DNA of 64,000 nucleotides from Sulfitobacter sp. SK011 (GCF_003352065.1 NZ_CP025803.1:1240001-1304000), one strand, 5' to 3'; shown: positions 9,694-18,998, counted from the stretch's first letter. Numbers and translations: made by a program. Notes: generated by a model from the letters alone, not told the origin.

Positions 9694-11085
9694 GTGGCGC
9701 AGGGGCGGTTCCTGACCGGGTCCACAATGGGCCACGTGATGCGGATGACAGCAACCGGCGCGATGGGCATTACCTTTGTTTTTCTGGTCGATGCGGCGGG
9801 GCTGTTGTGGATATCCCAATTGGGTGATCCGACATTGGTGGCCGCCATCGGCTTTGCCTTTGCGATCCAGTTTTTTTCGGTGTCCATCGCCGTTGGTTTC
9901 ATGATTGCCGCAACAGCGATGATCTCGCGCAGTATCGGCAGGGGCGCTGTGACGCTGGCTCGCCGGCAGGCGGGAGCTGCGACCGTGATTGCGGCGGGGG
10001 TCCAAACCTGCGTGGCACTGTTGGTCATCTTGGAACGCCACGATCTGGTTGCACTGGCTGGGGCCGAGGGCGAAACCGCACGGCTTGCGGCACGCTATCT
10101 GGCCATCACCATGCCTTCGCTCATCCTGATGGCTGTGGCGCTGACCTGCTCGGGGGCGCTGCGTGCTGAAGGGTTCGGTGCACAGGCGATGTATGTCACC
10201 CTTTTTTCCGGTGTGCTGTTGATGGTGCTCGACCCGATCCTGATTGTCTGGCTCGGGCTTGGGCTGGATGGCGCTGCGATCGGGCTTTTTGCCTTTCGTA
10301 TCTGTCTGGTTGCGCTTGCGATCTATTTTGCGGCGCTGCGCAATGACCTGATTGCATGGCCTGCCGTTGAGGATGTGCGCGCGTTTTTCAAACCCTATAT
10401 GGTGATCGCCCTGCCAGCGATTGCCACGCAAATGTCCACGCCGGTCGGGAATTATCTGCTGACCATCGTCATGGCCCCTTTTGGCGATGATGCAGTGGCG
10501 GCCTGGGCAGTGGTCGGGCGACTGACCGTTGTGGTCTTTGGCGGGGTTTTTGCCCTGTCGGGGGCCATTGGCGGTATTTTTGGCCAGAACTTTGGCGCGG
10601 GTCAGATGGCGCGGGTGCGCAGTACTTATCGCAATGCGCTGATCTTTTGCCTGATTTATACGCTGGTGGCGTGGCTTTTGCTGTACCTGGCAACGCCCTA
10701 TGTGATCTGGGCCTTTGCCTTGCAAGGTCAGGGGGCTGCGATTTTGACGGCATTTACCACGGTGGGTGTGGGCGCGTTCATCTTCATTGGCGCGCTCTTT
10801 GTCTCAAACGCGGCTTTTAACAGTCTGGGCAGGCCTGGCCGATCCACGCTGGTGAACTGGCTGAAAGACGGTGCGCTGTCCTGGCCACTGGCGTCTTGGC
10901 TCAGCCTTTATTCTGGCGCGATCGGGGTCATCTTTGGTCAGGCACTGGCCGGTGTGGTGATGGGCGTGGTCGCGGCGGTATGGGGCTGGGTCTTTGTTGC
11001 GCGGCTGCAGGCTGAGGACACGCCGCCCCTTGACCGCCCGTCCTTGCGCCCCTACCCGAACCCCGACAGATATCGGAGAAGATGA
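9694..11085 (+). CDS. MATE family efflux transporter
   Basis: Multidrug and toxin extrusion family protein (463 aa, about 12 membrane segments). The N-terminal FLTGSTMGHVMRMTATG and FVFLVDAAGL stretches resemble MATE exporters of the Roseobacter group. MATE proteins use a sodium or proton gradient to expel cationic compounds; the substrate here is unknown. The GTG start lies 10 bases after a GGAG that spans the stop of the preceding MFS gene. The stop overlaps the prmA start region, so exporter and methyltransferase are co-transcribed. Confidence 0.88.
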   Translation: MAQGRFLTGSTMGHVMRMTATGAMGITFVFLVDAAGLLWISQLGDPTLVAAIGFAFAIQFFSVSIAVGFMIAATAMISRSIGRGAVTLARRQAGAATVIAAGVQTCVALLVILERHDLVALAGAEGETARLAARYLAITMPSLILMAVALTCSGALRAEGFGAQAMYVTLFSGVLLMVLDPILIVWLGLGLDGAAIGLFAFRICLVALAIYFAALRNDLIAWPAVEDVRAFFKPYMVIALPAIATQMSTPVGNYLLTIVMAPFGDDAVAAWAVVGRLTVVVFGGVFALSGAIGGIFGQNFGAGQMARVRSTYRNALIFCLIYTLVAWLLLYLATPYVIWAFALQGQGAAILTAFTTVGVGAFIFIGALFVSNAAFNSLGRPGRSTLVNWLKDGALSWPLASWLSLYSGAIGVIFGQALAGVVMGVVAAVWGWVFVARLQAEDTPPLDRPSLRPYPNPDRYRRR

Positions 11086-11957
11086 TGCCAACGTTTACCG
11101 CACTGACCACCCTGATGGGCCGCGATCCCGCATATGCGCTGGGCGACGCGATGGAGGGCCTGACGCCAGAACCGACAGGGGTTGGTGTCTTTGAGGTCGA
11201 AGACGGCTCAGGCCTGTGGGAAGTGGGTGGTTATTTCGAAGCAGCCCCGGATGAGACCGCACTGATGGTCCTGGCGGTGGCAATGGGGGCCAAACCTTTT
11301 GTCGTTTCAGAAGTGCCTGAGACCGATTGGGTCGCTCATGTGCGCCGCGAGCTCGCTCCGGTCGAGGCCGGTCGGTTCTTTGTTTATGGCAGTCATGACG
11401 CTGACAAGGTCCCGCAAGACTGCGAACCTTTGCTGATTGAGGCGGCGATGGCGTTTGGGACCGGTCATCACGGCACGACTTTGGGGTGTCTGCGGGCGTT
11501 GGACCGCCTGGCGGATGACGGGTTTGAAGGACAAAACGTTGTCGATATCGGCTGTGGCACAGCCGTTCTGGCCATGGCCGCCGCCCGTATCTGGCCGCAA
11601 AACGTGCTGGCCAGCGATATAGATGAAGTTGCGGTTGAAGTTGCCGCGGCAAATGTGATGGCCAACGGTTTGGAGGGGCGTGTCAATTGCGTTGAGGCGG
11701 CTGGCTTTGACCACCCTGTTCTGGCCCAGGCAGCCCCCTTTGATCTGGTATTTGCCAATATCCTCAAAGGCCCTCTTGTCGCACTTGCCCCCGATATGGC
11801 GCAGGCCATGCAGCCCGGCGGCTATGCGATCCTGTCAGGAATCTTGAACGAACAGGCCGACGATGTGATCGACGTTTATGCACGATCTGGCATCAATCTT
11901 GTCCATAGGGATAGCATTGTCGATTGGACAACCCTGACCCTTCGCAAAATGACCTAA
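11085..11957 (+). CDS. prmA: Ribosomal protein L11 methyltransferase PrmA
   Basis: SAM-dependent methyltransferase (290 aa) that trimethylates ribosomal protein L11. An N-terminal substrate-recognition domain (to about residue 100) is followed by MAFGTGHHGTT and the SAM-binding motif VVDIGCGTAVLAMAA, then FANILKGPL, the family's (D/N)NI(L)-type catalytic loop. Of two consecutive ATGs, the second (11085) has the better spacing from GGAG; the first (11082) would add one Met and overlap the MATE stop by 4 bases. A weak CCCC/GGGG hairpin lies downstream. Confidence 0.93.
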   Translation: MPTFTALTTLMGRDPAYALGDAMEGLTPEPTGVGVFEVEDGSGLWEVGGYFEAAPDETALMVLAVAMGAKPFVVSEVPETDWVAHVRRELAPVEAGRFFVYGSHDADKVPQDCEPLLIEAAMAFGTGHHGTTLGCLRALDRLADDGFEGQNVVDIGCGTAVLAMAAARIWPQNVLASDIDEVAVEVAAANVMANGLEGRVNCVEAAGFDHPVLAQAAPFDLVFANILKGPLVALAPDMAQAMQPGGYAILSGILNEQADDVIDVYARSGINLVHRDSIVDWTTLTLRKMT

Positions 11958-12072
11958 ATTGACCCCCATTTAAGGGGAATTTGAGGCACTTGCCCAGAAA
12001 ATGCCACATTTCAGGCCTAACGTCTTTCGGAACTGATCCGGTGGGGGCCGTTGATCTGAGAAGGCTATTGCC

Positions 12073-12417
12073 ATGGCTGAGACACATGACCAATTTAACA
12101 AGCGCCTGAGCCTGCTTGGCCACAAACATGCGAAGATGACGCATGGGTTTTCTACCCAAGTGGGTCCAGACGGGCTGATCCAGGTCACGCCGAAAGCGAA
12201 ACGAAATTCATTTCCCTTCAGAGGGCTGTTCCTGCTTGTTTTCGGCTTCGTTGCATTCAAGGCATTTATGTTGGCATCCGTTGGTCCCGCAACCTATGAA
12301 GAACGGCTTTCCAAGCTTGAGAACGGTTCAGTGGTTGAGGCCGCCGGTGCCAAGTTTCTGGGTATTGACCCGCTCACGGCGATGATGGCGGATATTGTTG
12401 TACCGCTCTTGCGGTAA
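12073..12417 (+). CDS. Small membrane-anchored protein of unknown function
   Basis: Protein of 114 aa that I do not recognise. The N-terminal ~45 residues are polar and basic (KRLSLLGHKHAKM, then a TPKAKR segment). One transmembrane helix follows at about 50-70 (FLLVFGFVAFKAFM), then a C-terminal domain of about 40 residues with EERLSKLENG and a final hydrophobic stretch. GAAGG stands 8 bases before the ATG, so it is very likely translated. Topology suggests a short cytoplasmic N-terminus and a periplasmic C-terminus. It lies 115 bases after prmA and may share its transcript. Confidence 0.72.
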   Translation: MAETHDQFNKRLSLLGHKHAKMTHGFSTQVGPDGLIQVTPKAKRNSFPFRGLFLLVFGFVAFKAFMLASVGPATYEERLSKLENGSVVEAAGAKFLGIDPLTAMMADIVVPLLR

Positions 12418-12502
12418 GGGTTGGCATCATTGCCTGAAATGGGCATTTGACGTTTCGGACGACACCGGTCACTTCGCCCACGCACTCAGGGCATCATATA
12501 GC

Positions 12503-12535
12503 AAAAGCCACGCGCTGTTCTCACAGGCGTGGCTT
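12503..12535 (-). terminator. Terminator of the DUF1127 gene
   Basis: Perfect 9-bp stem AAGCCACGC/GCGTGGCTT enclosing a further CTGT/ACAG stem with a TCTC loop. On the minus strand the stem runs into TTTTGC. It can also stop plus-strand transcripts from the gene ending at 12417, but the T-run favours the minus strand. Confidence 0.75.
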
Positions 12536-12584
12536 ATTGCGTCGGAGTGACAAGGCGTGCGCTGATCAGCGCGCCCGTCGCCAT

Positions 12585-12803
12585 TTAGCGAATGAAGTCT
12601 GTCTGGGCGACAACATCGATGTCGCCGCGGATCAGGCCGATATCGTCCAGTTCGCGATCAGACAAGGCTGCCAATGCGTTACGTGTTACGCGTGCATCGT
12701 TCCAGGCAACAACATTGCCAAAAATATGCGCGATAAATGAAGAAATCCGAGAAACGGCCAATACTGAGCCATAAGCGGTGCGGGTGGTGTCGAAAGCTGC
12801 CAT
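12585..12803 (-). CDS. DUF1127 domain protein
   Basis: Small protein (72 aa) with the DUF1127 signature in its C-terminal half: NDARVTRNALAALSDREL followed by DDIGL. The first 30 residues (MAAFDTTRTAYG) are typical of Rhodobacterales members. I chose the ATG at 12803 because AAAGGA lies about 8 bases upstream; the ATG at 12812 directly abuts it. DUF1127 proteins in other alphaproteobacteria have been linked to RNA metabolism and phosphate or carbon balance; nothing more specific can be read here. It is a single-gene unit ending in a strong terminator. Confidence 0.88.
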   Translation of the reverse strand: MAAFDTTRTAYGSVLAVSRISSFIAHIFGNVVAWNDARVTRNALAALSDRELDDIGLIRGDIDVVAQTDFIR

Positions 12804-13136
12804 TTGAGCCATCCTTTATATCTGAATTGTTATGCCGGTTTGCCCGACTGTCTGAGGGGCAGATAGGCGGGTTATTTGAAGAGCACAATTGACAGAATTG
12901 CATGTGTGATCTGCACCCATTGCATAGGTCCGGAAGGTGGTTAACGCACCGTAAAGTAAGGCAAAATTGTGTTTCTCCGAGTGTCGCTTTTGAACTTGAG
13001 AAAGGCGATTTCAACCGCTTTGGCGCAAAAGCGACCCGTCAGAGGTCGCAATCACGCGCTGATGGGAAAAGCGTGGCCAATGTTCGCCTTTCGTGCTAGT
13101 GAAACAAAAAAGCAACAATTTGAGGCAACTGGACAT
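12804..13136. other. Intergenic region between DUF1127 gene and ruvC
   Basis: A 333-base non-coding stretch that must hold the divergent promoters of the DUF1127 gene (minus) and the ruv operon (plus). A TTGACA hexamer is visible near 12890 and a TTAA-N7-TAAA sequence at 12941-12955. I see no RNA gene and no convincing further reading frame. Confidence 0.5.
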
Positions 13137-13643
13137 ATGGTACGGGTAATCGGCATTGATCCGGGGCTGCGCAATCTTGGTTGGGGCGTCATTGACGTGG
13201 CAGGCAGCAGAATTACGCATGTCGCAAATGGGGTTTGTGTGTCCGTTGGCGAGGATCTGGCGCAACGGCTGTTATCATTGCACGGGCAACTGACGCGGGT
13301 CTTTGCCACCTACCGCCCCGAAGCCGCCGCAGTTGAGCAGACCTTTGTGAACAAGGACGGTGCAGGCACTCTCAAACTGGGTCAGGCACGTGGTATTGCG
13401 ATGCTGGTGCCAGCCCAGGCCGGACTGACGGTAGGTGAATATGCGCCCAACACGGTCAAGAAAACTGTGGTGGGTGTCGGACATGCGGATAAGGGCCAGG
13501 TCGCGCATATGGTGCGCATGCAACTGCCCGGTATCGAGATTGCAGGCCCGGACGCAGCGGATGCGTTGGCCATCGCAATATGTCATGCGCACCACGGTGG
13601 GGCGAGCACCCTTGCCGCAGCCGTTGCAAAGGCCACTGCATGA
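13137..13643 (+). CDS. ruvC: Holliday junction resolvase RuvC
   Basis: Endonuclease of 168 aa that cuts Holliday junctions symmetrically as a dimer, together with RuvAB. The four acidic metal-binding residues are present at D8 (IGIDPG), E67 (VEQTF), D139 and D142 (GPDAADALA), matching D7, E66, D138 and D141 of the E. coli enzyme. The frame stays open upstream, but the ATG at 13137 gives the family N-terminus. The stop overlaps the ruvA start by 4 bases. Confidence 0.97.
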   Translation: MVRVIGIDPGLRNLGWGVIDVAGSRITHVANGVCVSVGEDLAQRLLSLHGQLTRVFATYRPEAAAVEQTFVNKDGAGTLKLGQARGIAMLVPAQAGLTVGEYAPNTVKKTVVGVGHADKGQVAHMVRMQLPGIEIAGPDAADALAIAICHAHHGGASTLAAAVAKATA

Positions 13644-14302
13644 TTGGAAAAATTACAGGTCGCATCGAGTACCGCGCAGCGGATCATCTGCTGATTGACG
13701 TGCGAGGTATTGGGTATCTGGTCTATTGTTCCGAGCGCACATTGGCCGCTTTGCCGGGGGTGGGCGAAGTTGTCGCCCTTTATACCGATCTGGTGGTGCG
13801 CGAAGACCTTATGCAACTGTTCGGCTTTCAGACATTGGTTGAAAAGGAATGGCACCGCCTGCTGACCTCCGTTCAAGGGGTCGGGGCCAAGGCATCGCTG
13901 GCGATTCTAGGGGCTTTGGGGCCGGATGGGGTGAGCCGCGCCATTGCGTTGGGCGACTGGAATGCGGTCAAGGCGGCCAAAGGTGTGGGGCCGAAGATCG
14001 CACAACGCGTGGTATTGGATCTCAAGGACAAGGCACCGGGTGTCATGGCAATGAGCGGCACGCTGGCCCAGGCCCAAGGCGATGTGCCTGCACAGGTCAT
14101 TGAAACTCCCATTGCCCGCAAACCCGTAGCCTCGGCCCCCAATGCGTCTGCACAATCCGAGGCGCTTTCAGCCCTAAGCAACCTTGGCTATGGCCCCGGT
14201 GATGCCGCAGGCGCAGTGGCGCAGGCGGCAGGCGAGATACCGGATGCAGAGACGCCCGCGCTGATCCGCGCGGCGTTGAAACTATTGGCCCCAAAGGGCT
14301 AA
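13640..14302 (+). CDS. ruvA: Holliday junction branch migration protein RuvA
   Basis: Tetrameric junction-binding subunit (220 aa) that places RuvB rings on the arms. Domain I begins with [11 protein letters not shown]. Domain II carries helix-hairpin-helix motifs ([21 protein letters not shown] and [20 protein letters not shown]). A flexible Ala/Pro-rich linker (about 140-170) precedes domain III, the RuvB-contacting domain ([12 protein letters not shown]). Four-base ATGA overlap with ruvC indicates translational coupling. Confidence 0.96.
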   Translation: MIGKITGRIEYRAADHLLIDVRGIGYLVYCSERTLAALPGVGEVVALYTDLVVREDLMQLFGFQTLVEKEWHRLLTSVQGVGAKASLAILGALGPDGVSRAIALGDWNAVKAAKGVGPKIAQRVVLDLKDKAPGVMAMSGTLAQAQGDVPAQVIETPIARKPVASAPNASAQSEALSALSNLGYGPGDAAGAVAQAAGEIPDAETPALIRAALKLLAPKG

Positions 14303-14348
14303 GGTATATGCATCACCCCGATGGGCCTTTTCTTGTCTTGGATAACAC

Positions 14349-15368
14349 ATGAACGACAGCGACCCGACATTGCGGCCCGAACCGCTGCCCGAGGATTTTG
14401 ACCGCGCGTTGCGTCCGCAGTTGCTGGATGAATTTGTCGGTCAGGCCGAGGCGCGGTCGAACCTGCGGGTGTTTATCCAATCTGCCAAGCAACGTGGCGA
14501 GGCGATGGACCACACCTTGTTTCACGGTCCGCCCGGTTTGGGCAAGACAACGCTGGCACAGATCATGGCGCGCGAGCTGGGTGTCGGGTTTCGCATGACC
14601 TCCGGACCGGTGTTGGCCAAGGCCGGCGATCTGGCGGCGATCCTGACCAATCTCGAACCCCGCGATGTGCTGTTTATTGACGAAATACACCGGCTCAACC
14701 CGGCGGTTGAAGAGGTGCTTTACCCCGCGCTTGAGGATTTCGAGTTGGATCTGGTGATCGGCGAAGGCCCTGCGGCACGCACCGTGCGCATCGAATTGCA
14801 GCCCTTTACCCTTGTCGGTGCCACCACACGCATGGGGCTTTTGACCACGCCACTGCGCGACCGCTTTGGCATCCCGACGCGGTTGCAGTTTTATACCGAG
14901 GATGAGCTGTTCATCATCGTGGACCGCAATGCCCGCAAACTGGGTGCGCCGGCCGATGAGGGTGGCGCGCGCGAGATCGCCAAGCGGGCGCGAGGCACAC
15001 CCCGGATTGCGGGGCGGTTGCTGCGCCGTGTGGTGGATTTCGCGGTGGTTGAAGGCGATGGCACGGTGACGCGGGCACTGGCAGACATGGCGCTTACACG
15101 GTTGGGTGTTGATCATCTGGGTCTGGATGGGGCCGACCGGCGATATCTGCGGCTGATTGCCGAAAACTATCAAGGCGGTCCGGTGGGGATTGAAACGATG
15201 TCGGCTGCACTGTCAGAAAGCCGTGATGCGTTGGAAGAAGTGATTGAGCCGTTTTTGCTGCAACAGGGATTGATCCAACGCACCCCGCGCGGGCGGATGC
15301 TGGCGCGAAAAGCGTGGGTGCATCTGGGGATGACGCCGCCCAAACCGCAAAGTGATTTGTTTGGCTGA
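14349..15368 (+). CDS. ruvB: Holliday junction branch migration ATPase RuvB
   Basis: AAA+ motor of 339 aa that drives branch migration as hexameric rings. Visible: Walker [10 protein letters not shown] (60-68), Walker [10 protein letters not shown], sensor region GATTRMGLL, arginine-finger segment PLRDRFG, and the C-terminal winged-helix domain ([12 protein letters not shown]). It follows ruvA by 46 bases. The next gene starts 10 bases after the stop, so the ruv operon continues into the tol cluster. Confidence 0.97.
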   Translation: MNDSDPTLRPEPLPEDFDRALRPQLLDEFVGQAEARSNLRVFIQSAKQRGEAMDHTLFHGPPGLGKTTLAQIMARELGVGFRMTSGPVLAKAGDLAAILTNLEPRDVLFIDEIHRLNPAVEEVLYPALEDFELDLVIGEGPAARTVRIELQPFTLVGATTRMGLLTTPLRDRFGIPTRLQFYTEDELFIIVDRNARKLGAPADEGGAREIAKRARGTPRIAGRLLRRVVDFAVVEGDGTVTRALADMALTRLGVDHLGLDGADRRYLRLIAENYQGGPVGIETMSAALSESRDALEEVIEPFLLQQGLIQRTPRGRMLARKAWVHLGMTPPKPQSDLFG

Positions 15369-15378
15369 GGGGGTGGGA

Positions 15379-16026
15379 TTGAGTATTTTGGGCGAAAAGA
15401 AACTGGAGGCTTGGCAGATCGAGGCGTTGTTCACCCGCGGCGACGGCAGCTTTGCCTTTGCGCGTTGGGGCAGGGCGATTTGCCCTGTGGTTTTTGGGGT
15501 TGAAGATGCGACATTGGCGGTGGTCAAGGGCGCGTTGGAAGCAATGGTCAGCCTTGCCGGGCATGAGATGGGCGAGATGGATGCCGAACTTGGCAGCAAT
15601 CTGATGATTTTCTTTTTTTCGGAGTGGTCCGAGTTGCTGGAAGTCAAAGGTATGGACCGGCTGGTGCCGGATTTGGCAGCTTTGGTGGCGCGGCTGGAAG
15701 CAGTGGATGCCAATCAGTACCGGATTTTCCGGTTCGATGCGGCGGGTGCAATCAAGGCGTGCTTTGTCTTCCTGCGGATGGATGAATATCTGAGTACGGT
15801 ACCTGCGCACACGCTTGCCCTGTCTCAAATCGTGCAGTCGATGCTGCTGTGGTCCGACACCGCTTTCCAAGACCGCTCACCCTTGGCCGCAAACGGCGAG
15901 ACAACCGTCTTGCGCCCCGACATCGCCGATGTTTTGCGTGCGGCCTATGATCCTGTTTTGCCGGCGATGGCACAGGATCCGTCACATGCGTTGCGGATTG
16001 CGGCGCGGGTGGGAAAACCGCAATGA
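15379..16026 (+). CDS. Conserved hypothetical protein between ruvB and ybgC
   Basis: Protein of about 215 aa that I cannot assign to a named family. It looks soluble and mainly alpha/beta, with no signal peptide or membrane helix. Recognisable stretches are AWQIEALFTRGDGS near the N-terminus, a hydrophobic LMIFFFSEWSELL core near residue 85, and an acidic MDRLVPDLAALVARLEAVD helix. The best start is the TTG at 15379, placed about 8 bases after GAGGGGG; a GTG at 15373 is too close. It overlaps ybgC by 4 bases (ATGA), so it is translated with the Tol-Pal genes. Confidence 0.78.
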   Translation: MSILGEKKLEAWQIEALFTRGDGSFAFARWGRAICPVVFGVEDATLAVVKGALEAMVSLAGHEMGEMDAELGSNLMIFFFSEWSELLEVKGMDRLVPDLAALVARLEAVDANQYRIFRFDAAGAIKACFVFLRMDEYLSTVPAHTLALSQIVQSMLLWSDTAFQDRSPLAANGETTVLRPDIADVLRAAYDPVLPAMAQDPSHALRIAARVGKPQ

Positions 16027-16409
16027 TCCATCGATTCTCATTGCGTGTCTATTACGAAGACACCGACATGGCGGGCATCGTCTATTACGCAAATTATCTG
16101 CGGTTCATTGAACGCGCGCGCAGCGACTGGGTGCGCGAGATGGGCATTGATCAACTTGCGATGAAAGCGGATGGGCTGGTGTTTGCGGTGCGACGGATCG
16201 AAGCGGATTATCTGGCCCCGGCACAGTTTGAGGATGTGTTGGAGGTGCGCACAACCATAGAGGCACTCACGCCCGCGCGTATGGTGATGGGTCAAGAGGT
16301 CTGGCGCGGTCAGACCTGCCTGTTTCGCGCCGTCGTCACAATTGTCTGCATCGGGGCGGGCGGAAAACCAGCGCGTTTGCCAGCGAAACTTCGCTCAATG
16401 ACCCTCTGA
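16023..16409 (+). CDS. ybgC: Tol-Pal-associated acyl-CoA thioesterase YbgC
   Basis: Hotdog-fold thioesterase (128 aa) with the YbgC signature YYEDTDMAGIVYYANYL near residues 10-28, whose first Asp is the catalytic one. Family members hydrolyse short- or long-chain acyl-CoA or acyl-ACP and are linked to phospholipid handling at the inner membrane. It is the usual first gene of the tol cluster. The stop is followed by a 129-base gap before tolQ, where an additional promoter is possible. Confidence 0.93.
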   Translation: MIHRFSLRVYYEDTDMAGIVYYANYLRFIERARSDWVREMGIDQLAMKADGLVFAVRRIEADYLAPAQFEDVLEVRTTIEALTPARMVMGQEVWRGQTCLFRAVVTIVCIGAGGKPARLPAKLRSMTL

Positions 16410-16538
16410 CAAGCGGCGCTTTGCCAAGACCCTAGCTTTCCCAATTGCGCTGGGTTAGTTTCGTGCCAAATGGAGCCTTGGAAAACCGAGGCCTGAGGCA
16501 GTAGGCCGCATCAGCGGTGGGTAAAAAGAGCAGGACAC

Positions 16539-17234
16539 ATGCAGACAGCATTATTAGCAGCCAACGTTGGGGGCAGCATTTCGGTATGGTCGATGTTTGC
16601 CGAGGCAACCGTGACCGTGAAATTGGTGATGATCGCACTGATCGTTGCGTCGTTTTGGTCGTGGTCGATCATCGTCCAGAAAATCATCCAATACCGCAAG
16701 GCCCGCGCCCAGGCAGAGCAGTTTGATCAGGCGTTCTGGTCAGGTGAGCCACTCGATGGGTTGTTTGACAGTGTTGGAGGGGACCCGGATGGATCGGCAG
16801 AGAAAATCTTTGCCTCCGGCATGACCGAATGGCGCCGCTCGCACCGCGATGACGGTGGTTTGATCCCCGGTGCGACCGCCCGCATCGACCGCAGCATGGA
16901 CGTGGCCATCGCAAAGGAAGCGGAGCGGCTGCAAAAAGGGTTGCCTGTGTTGGCGACCGTTGGCTCAACAGCCCCGTTTGTAGGTTTGTTCGGAACCGTT
17001 TTTGGCATCATGAATGCCTTTATCGAAATCGCAGAACAGCAAAATACCAATTTGGCCGTCGTTGCCCCCGGTATTGCAGAGGCGCTCTTGGCGACAGGCA
17101 TGGGCCTGATGGCGGCGATCCCGGCCGTGGTATTCTATAACAAACTGAGCGCCGACAGCGATCGTATCCTTGGTGGATATGAAGCCTTTTCAGACGAATT
17201 TGCCACCATCCTCAGCCGCCAGCTGGACAGCTAG
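16539..17234 (+). CDS. tolQ: Tol-Pal inner-membrane proton channel subunit TolQ
   Basis: MotA/TolQ/ExbB family protein (231 aa) with three membrane helices, at about 25-47, 140-165 and 180-200. The family core is seen in GLLATVGSTAPFVGLFGTV-like sequence (here LPVLATVGSTAPFVGLFGTV) and ALLATGMGLMAAIPAVVFYN. With TolR it forms the proton-driven motor that energises TolA during outer-membrane constriction at division. AGGA lies a few bases before the ATG. tolR starts 3 bases after the stop. Confidence 0.96.
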   Translation: MQTALLAANVGGSISVWSMFAEATVTVKLVMIALIVASFWSWSIIVQKIIQYRKARAQAEQFDQAFWSGEPLDGLFDSVGGDPDGSAEKIFASGMTEWRRSHRDDGGLIPGATARIDRSMDVAIAKEAERLQKGLPVLATVGSTAPFVGLFGTVFGIMNAFIEIAEQQNTNLAVVAPGIAEALLATGMGLMAAIPAVVFYNKLSADSDRILGGYEAFSDEFATILSRQLDS

Positions 17235-17237
17235 GTC

Positions 17238-17714
17238 ATGGGGGCAGGAGTTGTAAAAAAGCAAGGCGGCGGGCGCGGACGGCGGCGCGGGCGCAGCCAG
17301 CCGATGGCAGAGATCAATGTCACACCTTTTGTAGATGTGATGTTGGTGCTGTTGATCATCTTTATGGTCGCCGCACCCCTGTTGACTGTCGGTGTGCCTG
17401 TTGAGTTGCCCAAAACGGCTGCCGGTGCCTTGCCGTCAGAACAAGAAGAGCCGTTGACAGTGACAATCACAGCGGATGGCGGCGTGCAGATCCAGACCAC
17501 GGAAACACCGCGAAATGATCTTGTGAACAAGCTGCGGGCGATCGCGGCTGAACGGGCAAGCGACCGGGTGTTTCTGCGCGCCGACGGCAAAGTGCCCTAT
17601 AGCGCCGTGATGGAGATCATGGGCGCGCTGAATGCGGGTGGCTTTTCAAACATCGGTCTGGTCACAGACATCGGTGGTCCGGCGCTGGATGGCACCGACG
17701 CATCGGGTGGCTAG
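17238..17714 (+). CDS. tolR: Tol-Pal inner-membrane motor subunit TolR
   Basis: ExbD/TolR family protein (158 aa). After a basic N-terminus (GGGRGRRRGR) comes MAEINVTPFVDVMLVLLIIF, whose membrane Asp carries protons with TolQ. The periplasmic domain has the typical VELPKT and FLRADGKVPYSAVMEIM stretches. Very tight spacing to tolQ and tolA shows a single operon. Confidence 0.96.
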   Translation: MGAGVVKKQGGGRGRRRGRSQPMAEINVTPFVDVMLVLLIIFMVAAPLLTVGVPVELPKTAAGALPSEQEEPLTVTITADGGVQIQTTETPRNDLVNKLRAIAAERASDRVFLRADGKVPYSAVMEIMGALNAGGFSNIGLVTDIGGPALDGTDASGG

Positions 17715-17716
17715 GC

Positions 17717-18835
17717 GTGCATACCGGGCATTATATTTCTGGGGCGGGGCATCTGATTTTCATCGGCTGGCTGCTTTTTGGCAGCGTGTTCGACCCCGAT
17801 CCGCCGCCATTTGAGATGACGGAGGTGTCCGTGATCAGCGGTGCCGATTTTGATGCATTGGTCGCAGCCGGGCAATCGCCTGACACAGCGACTGACGTGG
17901 CGCAGCCAGCCGAGCCAGAGGTGTCAACGGATGTACCAGAGGTGCCCGCAACGCCGGATGCGGCCATTGAACAACCCGCCCCCATTCAGGCCGAAACACC
18001 GCCCCCCGACGATACACCACCCGAGGTGACGGAACTGGCGTTGCCGCCCGAAACTCAGGTCGACGATGCCCCGCCAGAGCTGGACCAGCCGGTGGGCGAT
18101 ATCGCCGTACTGGTGCCAGAGGTTGCCCCGGAAGCGGCACCGCGCCCGGTTGAACGGGTGGCACCAGACCCTGTGGCAGAACCTGATCCAGATGCAACGC
18201 CGGACCCGGTGGAGCAACAGGCGGTCGCACCGGACGCCGCCGGTGAAACCGTCGAGGAACCACAAGAGGCTCAGGCACCACCTGAGGCCACAACCGAGAT
18301 CGTGACCGAAGCCACCGCAGCCCCTGCTGCATCGCCGCGTCCGCCCGGCCAACGTCCTGCTGCACCGCAGCCGCAAGTAACCGAGACACCGACCTCCACA
18401 CCTGCAGAGCCGTCCACGTCAGCCGAAACCGACGCGGTGACTGCAGCACTGGAAGAAGCGCTCAGCGGTGCCGAAACACCGGCACCCGCGACACCCGCAG
18501 CCCCAAGCGGTCCGCCCTTGTCGGCAGCAGAGAAAGATTCGCTGCGTGTTGCGGTATCGGCCTGCTGGAATGTCGGCTCGCTGTCTTCGGCAGCGCTGCA
18601 GACAACGGTTGTTGTCAGCGTGAATATGAATCAAAACGGCACGCCCGTGATTGAAACAATCCGGCAGGTTGGTGCATCTGGTGGCTCTGACGCGGATGCA
18701 AAACGGGTGTTCGACTCTGCACGCCGTGCGATTATCCTTTGTGGGTCAAAGGGTTATAATCTGCCCAGCGATAAATTCAGCCAATGGCAAACCATAGAGA
18801 TGACCTTTGATCCCAAAAAGATGGGGAGCAGATGA
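17717..18835 (+). CDS. tolA: Tol-Pal energy-transducing protein TolA
   Basis: Protein of 372 aa starting with GTG two bases after tolR. A single N-terminal membrane helix (about residues 10-23, GHLIFIGWLLFG) is followed by a long periplasmic Pro/Ala/Glu/Thr-rich spacer (about 50-260) and a C-terminal TonB/TolA-like domain (about 265-372) that contains the pair of cysteines expected in TolA (SACWNVG and ILCGSKG). The spacer is rich in proline rather than the Ala/Lys helix of enterobacterial TolA, as is usual in Rhodobacterales. It spans the periplasm to contact Pal and TolB. Confidence 0.92.
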   Translation: MHTGHYISGAGHLIFIGWLLFGSVFDPDPPPFEMTEVSVISGADFDALVAAGQSPDTATDVAQPAEPEVSTDVPEVPATPDAAIEQPAPIQAETPPPDDTPPEVTELALPPETQVDDAPPELDQPVGDIAVLVPEVAPEAAPRPVERVAPDPVAEPDPDATPDPVEQQAVAPDAAGETVEEPQEAQAPPEATTEIVTEATAAPAASPRPPGQRPAAPQPQVTETPTSTPAEPSTSAETDAVTAALEEALSGAETPAPATPAAPSGPPLSAAEKDSLRVAVSACWNVGSLSSAALQTTVVVSVNMNQNGTPVIETIRQVGASGGSDADAKRVFDSARRAIILCGSKGYNLPSDKFSQWQTIEMTFDPKKMGSR

Positions 18836-18998
18836 GCCTTTGCACTCACAATTTTACCGCCCCTCTGGCGAAAATCGGCGCGGCATTGTGTCATATGATT
18901 GCCTGCTCGGGTGTCAAAGCCCATAAACTTCCCCTCGAAAAGCACGCCACTAGGCGCGACACTGCCATCATGTTTGGTCCTGAAAGGATTTGCCTCAG

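Noticed and set aside
9496-10725. Open frame of about 409 codons opposite the MATE transporter gene
   Set aside because: His/Arg/Gln-rich composition typical of antisense frames in GC-rich DNA, and the other strand encodes a recognisable transporter.
11960-11980. CCCC/GGGG hairpin after prmA
   Set aside because: A stem of only four or five pairs followed by AATTT; termination is possible but cannot be supported.
12939-12956. CtrA-like sequence TTAA-N7-TAAA before the DUF1127 gene, and TTAACC half-sites near 43045 and before dprA (52398-52404)
   Set aside because: About 18 TTAACC half-sites are expected by chance in this window on both strands, and none of these is a full TTAA-N7-TTAA match. 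CtrA does control dprA and pilus genes in some relatives, but the sequence here does not prove it.
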